From Streptomyces sp. NBC_00708 (GTDB lineage Bacteria; Actinomycetota; Actinomycetes; Streptomycetales; Streptomycetaceae), in assembly GCA_036226585.1 (NCBI GenBank), contig CP108997.1:868001-932000 (forward strand): 64,000 bases of DNA, read 5' to 3'. The notes under the pieces are model-generated. The model saw nothing but the letters and a program-made list of their open reading frames with translations. It searched no databases and was not told where the DNA came from. Positions within the stretch are counted from its first letter, which is position 1; each line of letters begins with the position of its first letter. Positions 16,425 through 24,959 of this stretch are shown here, one piece after another. The position numbers and the translations under genes are program-made.

Positions 16425-18605
16425 ATGACAGCTACACGTAAAAAGGTGGTGAGCGCACTCGTGGCCGCGGCTCTTGCCGCAGCCGGCGGGGCCGCGCTGG
16501 CTGCCTCACCCGTATCGGCAGCCCCGTCCTACACGGTCGACGTCGGTTCGAAGGGCACGTGGAACCGCCCCGACGACACCCCCGCCTTCCCCTACATCGA
16601 CAAGGACGGCACCTTCTACTACCAGCAGGCCCACGCCCTCTACGGGGCGAGCGAAGGCCGCGCCTGGTCCTTCTACTCCGGCGCCGACTTCGACAGCGCG
16701 ACCCGGCACCCCATCAGCGACGCGGTCAACCCGGCCGACTCCAACGACAAGAACAACGACACGACCTCACGCTGCAACAACAGCCCCACCGGCAGGACCG
16801 CCACCAATCCGCCCACCGGGTCCAGCTACTCCCAGCGCAACTTCTGCGACCTCGCGGGTGTCTGGGTCGACCCCGACACCGGCAACTGGTACGGCCTGGT
16901 CCACAACGAGTTCACCCCCCAGCCCTTCGGCGACGGCGTGCACTACGACGCCATCGACTACACCGTCTCCACCGACCAGGGCAAGACGTGGACCATCAAG
17001 GACCACGCCATCACCAGCCCCTACAGCACCAAGCGCGGCGACACCTCCGCCTTCCCGCAGAAGACCTACCACTACGGCGACGGCGACCAGCGGCTGTTCG
17101 TCGACACCGCCTCCGGGTACTTCTACGTCTTCTACGGCTCCCGCGTCGTCGACAAGAACGGCGGATGGAAGGCATTCCACGCCCACGTCGCACGCGCCCC
17201 CATCTCCGCCAAGATGGCGCCGGACAGCTGGCAGAAGTGGTACAACGGCGCCTGGTCCCAGCCCGGTGTCGGCGGCAAGGAGAGCAACATGGTGCCCACC
17301 AGCACCAACAGCTCCGGCTACACCCCCGTCGACAAGGAGTACGACCCGGCCGCCACCGGCACGGTCGCTGAGCAGGTCGCTGCCGGCAAGACGCCGCCCA
17401 CGTCACCCCTGTTTGTCATGGACATCACATGGAATGCCTATCTGGGGCTGTACATCGGTGAGCCGCAGGCGGTGGACCAGTCGGGCAACGCCCCGCAGCA
17501 GTTCTACGCCACCGACGACCTGACCACGCAGAAGTGGCGGCTGATCGGCGACACCGGCAGCTACACCAATGCCTCCTGGTACCGCTGGTTCCTCGACGGC
17601 GCCAACAAGACCAGCTCCGGCATCGTGGGCCGCGACTTCCGCTCCTACTGCTCCTTCGGCTGCTCCGGCGGTTCCTCCGCCGAGTACGTCAACCTCTCCA
17701 TCAGGACCGACAGCCCGGCCGCCCCGGTCGACACCTCCAAGACCTACCGGATCACCGGCGCCGACAGCCGCGCCCTCGCCCAGGTCTCCGGCAGCACCGC
17801 GACCACGTCCCAGAACGCCGGCGGCGCCAACCCCGACATCTGGTCCTTCGCCTCCAACGGAGACGGCTCCTACCGCATCGCCAACACCAGCACCGGCGCT
17901 CTGCTGGGGGTCGGGACGTCGCCCGCGCAGCGGGCCTGGGGAACCGCGCCCACCGCCACCGCGGCGGGTGCGAACGGTCCGACCGTGGGCCAGCAATGGT
18001 TCGTCATCCGCAACGCCACGGGTGGCACGTACCGCCTGGTCAACCGCTACAGCGGTCTTGTCCTCGGCGTCTCCTCCGGTACGGCCGAAACCTCCCCCGC
18101 CCGCTTCTGGACCGCCCCCTCCGGCGGGGTCGGAAACGCCCGCACCGCCGCCCAGCAGACCCTGGCCCTCACCCCGGCCGGCACCGCGCCCGCCACGATC
18201 GACGGCGTCCGCACCCTCACCACGGGCGGCAAGGCCCTGGACGTCCCCGGCCACAGCACCACTGCCGGCACCCAGCTGACCACCTACGCGTCCAACGGAG
18301 GCGAAAACCAGAAGTGGCGCTTCACCCGGCAGACCGACGGCAGCTACGAAATCGCCGGCGTCGAGTCAGGACTGTGCGCCGATGTCAGTGACGGATCCTC
18401 CACCGCCGGCGGCAAGATCATCCTGTGGACCTGCCACGGCGGTATCAACCAGCACTGGAAGGCCACCCTGCGCAGCGACGGCACCTACACCCTGACCTCC
18501 GCCAACAGCGGACTGGCCCTCACCACAGCCTCCGGCTCCGACGGCGCACTCGTCACCCAGCAGGCCGACACTGGGGCCTCCCTGCAGCGCTGGACCATCG
18601 GCTGA
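16425..18605 (+). CDS. Secreted Asp-box beta-propeller-like protein with ricin-type lectin domains
   Basis: This 726-residue exported protein has a Sec signal peptide (hydrophobic core at 9-28, likely cleavage near SAA 31-33). Residues about 35-430 form one unrecognised domain that is rich in aromatic residues and Asp, with a perfect Asp-box STDQGKTW (182-189) as in sialidase-like propellers, and several cysteines (117, 141, 409, 413) that could form disulfides. Residues about 436-590 and 593-726 look like ricin B-type trefoils, with QxW repeats at 629-631, 676-678 and 721-723. ATG with AAGGAGAAG upstream. It is encoded beside a galacto-sugar importer, so a polysaccharide- or glycan-cleaving role is plausible. 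I cannot assign it to a known hydrolase family. Confidence 0.88.
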   Translation: MTATRKKVVSALVAAALAAAGGAALAASPVSAAPSYTVDVGSKGTWNRPDDTPAFPYIDKDGTFYYQQAHALYGASEGRAWSFYSGADFDSATRHPISDAVNPADSNDKNNDTTSRCNNSPTGRTATNPPTGSSYSQRNFCDLAGVWVDPDTGNWYGLVHNEFTPQPFGDGVHYDAIDYTVSTDQGKTWTIKDHAITSPYSTKRGDTSAFPQKTYHYGDGDQRLFVDTASGYFYVFYGSRVVDKNGGWKAFHAHVARAPISAKMAPDSWQKWYNGAWSQPGVGGKESNMVPTSTNSSGYTPVDKEYDPAATGTVAEQVAAGKTPPTSPLFVMDITWNAYLGLYIGEPQAVDQSGNAPQQFYATDDLTTQKWRLIGDTGSYTNASWYRWFLDGANKTSSGIVGRDFRSYCSFGCSGGSSAEYVNLSIRTDSPAAPVDTSKTYRITGADSRALAQVSGSTATTSQNAGGANPDIWSFASNGDGSYRIANTSTGALLGVGTSPAQRAWGTAPTATAAGANGPTVGQQWFVIRNATGGTYRLVNRYSGLVLGVSSGTAETSPARFWTAPSGGVGNARTAAQQTLALTPAGTAPATIDGVRTLTTGGKALDVPGHSTTAGTQLTTYASNGGENQKWRFTRQTDGSYEIAGVESGLCADVSDGSSTAGGKIILWTCHGGINQHWKATLRSDGTYTLTSANSGLALTTASGSDGALVTQQADTGASLQRWTIG

Positions 18606-18684
18606 ACTCCCGTCCCTCCCGGTGCGCGGTCCGATGGCCGCGCACCGGCCCCCAACCGACTCGCACGGTGCGCGTTCCGCCACC

Positions 18685-18936
18685 ACCATGCCGGAGCCGG
18701 GGCACCGCATGTCCTTCGCCCACGCGGACCTCACGCGCGGCGAGGGACGGGCCGCGGCAATGGACGGCGTCGACTGCGTCCTGCACGTCGCCTCACCGTG
18801 GGGCCTGAGCGGGTCTGACGCGCAAACCCTCGTCGACACCGCACGTGACGGCACGATGAGGGTGCTCAATGCTGCCGCCCGGGCTCGGGTGCGGCGGGTC
18901 GTCATGACCTCGGCCGCGAACGCGGCAAGCCCCTCC
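18685..18936 (+). pseudogene. NAD-dependent epimerase/dihydroflavonol reductase remnant
   Basis: The frame encodes FAHADLTRGEGRAAAMDGVDC, VLHVASPWG, and a VRRVVMTSAANA stretch: the middle of an extended SDR (dihydroflavonol-4-reductase-like) enzyme, including the ADLT and LHVASP signatures. The N-terminal GxxGxxG cofactor motif and the YxxxK active site are both missing, so this is a decayed fragment of about 80 codons. It lies in an eroded stretch after the secreted lectin gene. Confidence 0.6.
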
Positions 18937-19006
18937 TCCCATTCGCACCAGCCCGACGGGAGGCAACTCCCTTATGGGAGCGGGGTTTCGGAGCGGGCCG
19001 GCGGGT

Positions 19007-19123
19007 TCATGGGGCGCCCCCGACGAAGTCGGAGGCCGAGCCGGTCAGGGTGGTGGGGGCGGCCATGGCGGTGCCCAGGACAAACGCCGCGGTGAACAGC
19101 ACGGTCGCGATGAGCTTCTTCAC
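19007..19123 (-). CDS. Small predicted secreted or membrane peptide (38 aa)
   Basis: A GTG-initiated frame of 38 codons encodes a Lys-Lys start (MKKLIATVLFTAAF), one hydrophobic segment of about 18 residues ending in an AMAAP signal-peptidase-like site, and a short polar tail ending DFVGGAP. The layout is that of a small exported peptide. The Shine-Dalgarno is weak (AGAGAC). It lies downstream of a 92-codon gene on the same strand. I do not recognise the family, and it could be a chance frame. Confidence 0.4.
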   Translation of the reverse strand: MKKLIATVLFTAAFVLGTAMAAPTTLTGSASDFVGGAP

Positions 19124-19182
19124 AGTCTCTGCATTCGTAGGAGCGAGCGAATGGGCGGGTCGAGGTGAATCGTTCCTTCGGG

Positions 19183-19461
19183 TCACCTGTGAGGGCGGGA
19201 CGGGCCGGAGAACCCTTTCTCCTCCAGCTCCAGCCCTTCCACCGGCACGGCCGACAGACGGTCATCGGTCCAGAACTGTCGCAGCCCGAGCGGATACCGG
19301 ATCTCCTCGAACCTGTCCGGCTGCGGGTCGTGCCCGCTTTCGCCGGGAGCGTTCAGCACCGGTGCGGACCAAGCCTCCTGCTCGATGTCCTCCAGACGCC
19401 GGCAGAAGTCGACGTGCAGCTCGTCCATCGTGTCGTAGAAGCTCTCCAGCAGAGAGAGCAT
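19183..19461 (-). CDS. Hypothetical protein, 92 aa
   Basis: This small soluble protein starts at ATG 19461 with CAGGAGGT 6 nt upstream, one of the best ribosome binding sites in the window. It is acidic and helical at the N-terminus (MLSLLESFYDTMDELHVDF, CRRLEDIEQEAW) and has a region rich in aromatic residues (RYPLGLRQFWTDDRL). It has no signal or membrane segment. No family is recognised. The strong RBS and biased third positions argue that it is real despite its eroded surroundings. Confidence 0.6.
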   Translation of the reverse strand: MLSLLESFYDTMDELHVDFCRRLEDIEQEAWSAPVLNAPGESGHDPQPDRFEEIRYPLGLRQFWTDDRLSAVPVEGLELEEKGFSGPSRPHR

Positions 19462-20063
19462 GTCCTACCTCCTGCAATAGCACCGGACACGCATGGTGTT
19501 CGATCGTGATCATTTTCGGGATTCCAGAGTCCCCAACGACCTTCACCACCGAAGGGAACGATCCATACGGGTGATCCCACCCGAAGTTGACACACGCGCC
19601 GCCGACTTGTGCCCACCGCCTCGTCGCCGGGGGCCTGGAGGGGCCCGGCCGATCGCGGACAGCGGTGGCGCGCGCCTATCGGCGTTTCGGCCAACCGGTC
19701 CCCACCCGCGAGGCCTTGCGCGGCAAGGGGTGTGCGGTGCGCAGCGACGCCGGACCGCTCAACCCCGGCACATCGAACCCGTCCGAAAGAGCAGGTGCTC
19801 GACAGCGCCGCGGCGTCGTTGAATACGCCGAGCGGGAGCCGCGCCCGTGCGACCGGCACGCCGATCCCGTCCTGACCCTCCATCCGGCCGGTACGCCGGA
19901 TGAGCTGCTGCCCGCAGGGGACGTCCTGGACAAGGAGCACTCCCGCCTGGTGTTCCGGTGGCCGGGCCGGGCCGGGCCGGACACCTCCCGGCCCCCGCGC
20001 GGCACACCGGGACGACCGCCACGACGGCGGGAGAGTCCTGACCGTCCGGCTGCGCCGGCCGCT
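19462..20063. other. About 600 bp without a recognisable gene
   Basis: Frames here are short or lack a recognisable fold on either strand, and codon bias is inconsistent. The left end holds the ribosome binding site and presumed promoter of the 92-codon gene. The right end adjoins the stop of the YjfF-type permease. It looks like decayed intergenic DNA. Confidence 0.5.
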
Positions 20064-21047
20064 CTACCGCCGCTGCCGCACGATGAGGCGCTGGAGGACG
20101 ATGAAGGCCAGCAGGAGGGCGCCGATGACGATCTTGGTCCACCAGGAGCTGAGGGTGCCTTCGAAGGAGATCAGCGCCTGTACGGTGCCGAGAACCAGCA
20201 CGCCCGCCATCGAGCCGGCCACATAGCCGACCCCGCCGGCCAGCAGGGTGCCGCCGATCACGACGGCGGCGATGACGTCGAGTTCCATGCCGACGGCGTG
20301 CAGTCCGTAGCCGGAGAGCATGTACAGCGCGAACAGCAGACCGCCCAGGGCCGAGCAGAAGCCGCTCACGGCGTAGACGCCCACCTTGGCCCGGGTGGTG
20401 GGCAGCCCCATCAGCCGTGCCGAGGTCTCGCTTCCGCCGACCGCGTACACGGTGCGGCCGAAGCGGGTGAGGTGGAGGACGTACACCGCCGCGGCCACCA
20501 CGGCCAGGGCGACGAGCACGCTGTAGGTGACCGTGACGTCGCCGGGCAGTTCGATCGTGCCGGTGGCGAAGTCGCGGAAGGCCGTGTTGCCGATGGACAC
20601 CGACTCGACGCTGATGAGGAAGCACAGCCCCCGGGCCAGGAACATCCCGGCCAGGGTGACGATGAACGGCTGCACATCGAAGTAGTGGATGACCAGGCCC
20701 ATCAGCAGGCCGAGGACCGTTCCGGCCACAAGGACGGCGAGTACGGACAGCAGGGGCGGCCAGCCCGCCCGGAGGGTGGACGCGGCGATCATGGTGGACA
20801 GCGCGGCGACGGCGCCCACGGAGAGGTCGATGCCGCCGGTGAGGATGACGAAGGTCATGCCCACGGCGAGCACGATGAGGAAGGCGTTGTCGATGAAGAG
20901 GTTCGCGACCACCTGGCCGGAGGCGAAGTCCTGGTAGCGCACCGCCCCGGTCCCGAAGGTCACCACGAACACCACGAGGGTCGCGACGACGGGCAGGAAC
21001 CGCTGGGGAAGGCGGAGTCGGACGGATGCGAGGGCCGATGTGCTCAT
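20064..21047 (-). CDS. yjfF: ABC sugar transporter permease (YjfF type)
   Basis: This 327-residue permease of the RbsC/BPD_transp_2 family has about nine hydrophobic segments and the family signature GGIDLSVGAVAALSTM, with a late GGTLLAGGVGYVAG loop. ATG at 21047 overlaps the stop of the preceding permease (ATGA). It is the last of four genes (binding protein, ATPase, two permeases), the same order as the E. coli galactofuranose system YtfQRT-YjfF. Here the neighbours are araBAD-type genes and the operon carries the shared arabinose operator, so L-arabinose (perhaps as furanose) is the likely cargo. Confidence 0.88.
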   Translation of the reverse strand: MSTSALASVRLRLPQRFLPVVATLVVFVVTFGTGAVRYQDFASGQVVANLFIDNAFLIVLAVGMTFVILTGGIDLSVGAVAALSTMIAASTLRAGWPPLLSVLAVLVAGTVLGLLMGLVIHYFDVQPFIVTLAGMFLARGLCFLISVESVSIGNTAFRDFATGTIELPGDVTVTYSVLVALAVVAAAVYVLHLTRFGRTVYAVGGSETSARLMGLPTTRAKVGVYAVSGFCSALGGLLFALYMLSGYGLHAVGMELDVIAAVVIGGTLLAGGVGYVAGSMAGVLVLGTVQALISFEGTLSSWWTKIVIGALLLAFIVLQRLIVRQRR

Positions 21048-22051
21048 CCGGCGGCCACCTTCCGGGGTCGGGGTGCGGTAACGGGGGTCTTGCGCCGGCC
21101 GCCGATGATCCGGGCCGTGCGCGGCGACTGCAGCAGGCATACGGTGATCACCACGACCGCCTTGAACAGCAGGGTGACGTTGGTCGGTACGCCGATGGTG
21201 TAGACGGTCGTGGTCAGGGTCTGGATCACGAGCGCGCCGATGAGGGTGCCGCCCAGCGAGTAACGGCCGCCGGCGAGCGAGGTGCCGCCGATCACGACCG
21301 CGAGGATGGCGTCCATCTCGATCCACAGGCCCGCGTTGTTGGCGTCCGCGGCGCTGACGTCGGAGCTGATCATCAGGCCCGCCACGCCGGCGCAGAAGGC
21401 GGCGAACACGTACACGGTCCAGGTGATCGTGCGGGAGCGCACTCCGGCCAGCCTGCTGGCCTCGGGGTTGGCGCCCACCGCTTCGATCAGCATGCCGAGG
21501 GCGGTGCGGCGGGTCAGCAGGGCGACCCCGCCGAGGACCGCGAGGCTGATCAGGATGGCGATCGGCAGGACGAGGAAGCCCGCGCCGATCTGCCGGTACG
21601 CCGAACTGTCGACGGTGACGATCTGGCCTTCCGTGAGCAGCATCGCGCCGCCGCGGCCGGCCGTCATGAGGACGAGGGTCGCGATGATCGGCTGGATGCC
21701 GAGCACGGAGACCAGGAAGCCGTTCCACAGCCCGAGCAGCACACACACGGCGAGCGCGAGGAGGATCGCGGTCGGCACGTCTCCGCCGTCGGCGATCCAG
21801 GTGCAGCCGATGGCACCGGCGATCGCGGCGACCGCGCCCACGGACAGGTCGATGCCGCGGGTGGCGATCACCAGGGTCATGCCCACCGCGATGAGCATGG
21901 TGGGGGCGCCGTTGCGCAGGATGTCGACGAGGCTTCCGTACAGGTGGCCGTCCTGGATGCGCAGGGCCAGGAAGGAGTGCGTGAAGACGACGTCGAGCAG
22001 GAGGAGGCCGGCGAGCGCGATCAGCGGCCAGAGCAGACGTCCGCGGATCAC
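21044..22051 (-). CDS. ytfT: ABC sugar transporter permease (YtfT type)
   Basis: The first of two RbsC-like permeases in this operon, 335 residues, about eight to ten hydrophobic helices, with TRGIDLSVGAVAAIAGAIG and GGTSLAGGRYSLGG family loops. Start and stop overlap both neighbours by 4 nt (ATGA at each end), giving tightly coupled translation with the ATPase and second permease. Confidence 0.9.
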   Translation of the reverse strand: MIRGRLLWPLIALAGLLLLDVVFTHSFLALRIQDGHLYGSLVDILRNGAPTMLIAVGMTLVIATRGIDLSVGAVAAIAGAIGCTWIADGGDVPTAILLALAVCVLLGLWNGFLVSVLGIQPIIATLVLMTAGRGGAMLLTEGQIVTVDSSAYRQIGAGFLVLPIAILISLAVLGGVALLTRRTALGMLIEAVGANPEASRLAGVRSRTITWTVYVFAAFCAGVAGLMISSDVSAADANNAGLWIEMDAILAVVIGGTSLAGGRYSLGGTLIGALVIQTLTTTVYTIGVPTNVTLLFKAVVVITVCLLQSPRTARIIGGRRKTPVTAPRPRKVAAG

Positions 22052-23595
22052 GAGGCCACCGCCGCACCGCTGTGGGCGTCGGCCGCGATGGCCGACATGA
22101 CGGAGTCCACGGAGACGTCACCGCCGGACAGTTCGGCCACCTTGTGCCGGTCCCGCAGGACCACGACCCGGTCGGACACCCGTACCACCTCCTCCAGTTC
22201 GGCGGAGATGAACAGCACCGCCATGCCTTCGGCCGCCAGTTCGGCGACCACTTTCTGAATCTGTGCCTTGGCGCCGACGTCGATCCCGCGCGTGGGCTCG
22301 TCGAGGATCAGGAGCCTGGGCCGGGTCACCAGCCACCGGGCCAGCAGGACCTTCTGCTGGTTGCCGCCCGACAGGTTGCCCATCACGGCGTCGGGATCGG
22401 CGGGGCGGATGTCCAGCCGCTCGATGTACTCGGCGACCATCGCCTCGGCGGTGCGGCGGGGAACCGGCCGCGCCCAGCCCCGGGAGGCCTGGGTGGCGAG
22501 GATCAGGTTGTCGCGGACGCTCAGATCCGCGACGACGCCCTCGGCCTTGCGGTCCTCGGAGCAGAAGGCGACACCCCTGGCGATGAGCGAGCGCGGCCCC
22601 CGGGGCCGGACCGTCTCGCCGCCGACGGTGAGAGTGCCCCGGTCGGCACGGTCGGCGCCGCACAGCAGCCGGGCGAGTTCGGTACGGCCGGACCCCAGCA
22701 GGCCGGCGAGGCCGACGACCTCGCCCTCGTGGATCTCCAGGTCGAGCGGCTCGATCGCACCGGCCCGGCCGAGGCCCCGGGCGACCAGGACCGGGGCGCT
22801 GCCCGGGGCCCGCTCCTCCGAGCGGCGCTCGACCTCGGAGAGGACGCCGAGCTCGCGGCCCAGCATCGCCGACACAAGGCCCATGCGGTCGAGGTCCTGG
22901 GGCAGGTACTCCCCCACGAGCGTGCCGTTGCGCAGCACGGTCATCCGGTCCGACAGCTCGTAGACCTGGTCGAGGAAGTGCGAGACGAACAGGATCGCCA
23001 CGCCCTCGTCCCGCAGGACGCGCACGATCCGGAAGAGTTCCTCGACCTCGTCGCTGTCGAGACTGGAGGTCGGCTCGTCCAGGACCAGCACCCTGGCGTT
23101 TACCACCAGCGCCCGCGCGATCGCCACCAGTTGCTGTACGGCGATGGAATGGCTGCTCAGCACGGAGGCGGGATCGATGGTCAGACCGATCCGGGCCAGG
23201 AGTTCCCCGGCGCGGGACCGCATGGCCCTGCCGTCGATGGCGCCCAGCCTGCGCGGTTCGTGGCCGAGCAGGATGTTCTCGGCCACCGACAGGTTCGGGC
23301 AGAGGTTGACCTCCTGGTAGACGGTGCTGATCCCGGCGTCCTGCGCCTGGCCGGGGGAGGTGAACTCGACCGGCTCGTCCTTCAGCCGGATGGTTCCGGC
23401 CGTCGGCCGGTGGACCCCGGTGAGGGCCTTGATCAGGGTGGACTTGCCTGCGCCGTTCTCACCCATGAGGGCGTGCACTTCACCGGGGAACAGGCGGAAG
23501 TCGACGCCCGCGAGCGCCTTGATGCCGGCGAACTCGACGGTGATACCGCGCATGTCGACGACCGGGCTGGCGCCGGCCGCTGGGGAATCGGTCAT
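22048..23595 (-). CDS. ytfR: Sugar ABC transporter ATP-binding protein (YtfR type)
   Basis: A tandem-domain ATPase of about 515 residues, typical of ribose/galactose-class importers. The first half has Walker [10 protein letters not shown], signature-like region and Walker B VLVLDEPTSSL; the second half has the degenerate GLLGSGRTELARLLCG Walker A, the perfect signature LSGGNQQKV and [12 protein letters not shown]. The ATG at 23595 is chosen over an upstream TTG because it fits family N-termini. It energises the YtfT/YjfF channel and overlaps ytfT by 4 nt. Confidence 0.92.
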   Translation of the reverse strand: MTDSPAAGASPVVDMRGITVEFAGIKALAGVDFRLFPGEVHALMGENGAGKSTLIKALTGVHRPTAGTIRLKDEPVEFTSPGQAQDAGISTVYQEVNLCPNLSVAENILLGHEPRRLGAIDGRAMRSRAGELLARIGLTIDPASVLSSHSIAVQQLVAIARALVVNARVLVLDEPTSSLDSDEVEELFRIVRVLRDEGVAILFVSHFLDQVYELSDRMTVLRNGTLVGEYLPQDLDRMGLVSAMLGRELGVLSEVERRSEERAPGSAPVLVARGLGRAGAIEPLDLEIHEGEVVGLAGLLGSGRTELARLLCGADRADRGTLTVGGETVRPRGPRSLIARGVAFCSEDRKAEGVVADLSVRDNLILATQASRGWARPVPRRTAEAMVAEYIERLDIRPADPDAVMGNLSGGNQQKVLLARWLVTRPRLLILDEPTRGIDVGAKAQIQKVVAELAAEGMAVLFISAELEEVVRVSDRVVVLRDRHKVAELSGGDVSVDSVMSAIAADAHSGAAVAS

Positions 23596-23662
23596 GACCC
23601 GTGCTTTCGTCAAGGGGGGAGCGGCCCCGCCACCCGTCCCGGTGGCTGGGCCGCGGCGCCTG

Positions 23663-24631
23663 TCAGTACTTCCGGTCCTTGAGGACCTTGGCCGCCTGCT
23701 CCGAGGTGAAGGCGGTCTCGTCGGTGACCACGCGCTCCGGCACCTTCTCGCCCTTGACGACCTTCTTCGCCAGGTCCATCAGCTGGTCGCCGAGCAGGGG
23801 GTTGCACTCGACGATGTAGTTGATCTCGCCGTCCGCCAGGGCCTGCATGCCGGCCTTGACCGCGTCCACCGTGATGATCTTGATGTCGGTGCCGGGCTTC
23901 TTGCCGGCCGCCTTGATCGCCTCGATGGCGCCGAGGCCCATGTCGTCGTTGTGGGCGTACACGACGTTGATGTCGGGGTGCGACTTCAGCAGCGCTTCCA
24001 TGACCTGCTTGCCGCCGGCCCGGGTGAAGTCACCGCTCTGCGAAGCCACGATCTTGATGTCGGACGTGCCGGCGACGGCCTCCTTGAAGCCCTTCTGCCG
24101 GTCGATGGCCGGCGCGGCGCCGGTGGTGCCCTGGATCTCCGCGACCTTCGCCGGACCGTTCGCGTTCTCGGTCAGCCACGTACCGGCCTTGCGGCCCTCC
24201 TCGACGAAGTCGGAGCCGAGGAACGTCTTGTACAGGGAGGTGTCCGGGGAGTCGACGGCCCGGTCCGTGAGGATCACGGGGATCTTGGCGCGCTTGGCCT
24301 CCAGCAGGACGGCGTCCCAGCCCGTCTCCACGACCGGGCTGAAGGCGATCACGTCGACCTTCTGCTGGATGTAGGAGCGGATGGCCTTGATCTGGTTCTC
24401 CTGCTTCTGCTGCGCGTCGGAGAACTTCAGCTCGACCCCGGCGCTCCTGGCGGACTCCCGTACCGACTTGGTGTTGGCGGTGCGCCAGCCGCTCTCCGCG
24501 CCCACCTGGGCGAAGCCCATCACCAGCTTGTCTCCGCCGGCCCCCTTGGATCCGCCGCCGTCGCCGCTCCCGCAGGCCGTCAGCGTGGCCAGCGCGAGGG
24601 CACAGCCGACCATGGCAATTTTCTTGAACAC
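23663..24631 (-). CDS. ytfQ: Sugar ABC transporter binding lipoprotein (YtfQ type)
   Basis: A 322-residue periplasmic-binding-protein-like lipoprotein of the ribose/galactofuranose class. The GTG start at 24631 has GGAGG 9 nt upstream; a longer ATG start at 24646 lies over that RBS. A short signal peptide ends in the lipobox LTAC, then a Gly/Ser linker and VMGFAQVGAESGWRTANT, characteristic of YtfQ-like proteins. It is the first gene of the four-gene importer operon and is preceded by two inverted copies of the LacI-type operator. Confidence 0.92.
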   Translation of the reverse strand: MFKKIAMVGCALALATLTACGSGDGGGSKGAGGDKLVMGFAQVGAESGWRTANTKSVRESARSAGVELKFSDAQQKQENQIKAIRSYIQQKVDVIAFSPVVETGWDAVLLEAKRAKIPVILTDRAVDSPDTSLYKTFLGSDFVEEGRKAGTWLTENANGPAKVAEIQGTTGAAPAIDRQKGFKEAVAGTSDIKIVASQSGDFTRAGGKQVMEALLKSHPDINVVYAHNDDMGLGAIEAIKAAGKKPGTDIKIITVDAVKAGMQALADGEINYIVECNPLLGDQLMDLAKKVVKGEKVPERVVTDETAFTSEQAAKVLKDRKY

Positions 24632-24704
24632 AGCGTCGTCCTCCATCGTGAACCGTGCGTCCCTGCCACCGACCTCGTGCGATCGGGGGCCACGGGCGTC
24701 AACA

Positions 24705-24717
24705 GTGAGCGCTAACA
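24705..24717. promoter_or_regulatory. Arabinose-regulon operator, site 1
   Basis: GTGAGCGCTAACA lies 74 bp upstream of ytfQ. The reverse complement of the same 13-mer recurs at 24783-24795 in this divergent promoter region, and closely related sites occur at 30242 and 30434. Confidence 0.75.
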
Positions 24718-24782
24718 TTTACCGCGTCAACCCCTGGGGAAACCACAATTCGGCATCGGGGCGGACTTGTTGTGGGCGGAAG

Positions 24783-24795
24783 TGTTAGCGCTCAC
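24783..24795. promoter_or_regulatory. Arabinose-regulon operator, site 2
   Basis: TGTTAGCGCTCAC is the exact reverse complement of site 1, with centres 79 bp apart. It lies on the LacI-gene side of the gap, so it could mediate autoregulation and, with site 1, DNA looping. Confidence 0.75.
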
Positions 24796-24959
24796 TATGA
24801 GTCTGCGCAGCAAGAGTCCGGGCGATGGGCACCGCACCGCGGGGCCGTACCCCGGCCGGGGCGTAGATTGAACGTTCCATGCGGATCACCCCTGTCTCCC
24901 GTGTACGGACGAGGCGGGGCGGTCAGCGTCAGGAGGAGATGGGTGTGGAGGACGCCACG

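Noticed and set aside
18606..19095. Plus-strand frame as an intact epimerase gene
   Set aside because: It lacks the N-terminal cofactor motif and the YxxxK site, and its last third is Arg/Pro-rich nonsense, so it was called a remnant.
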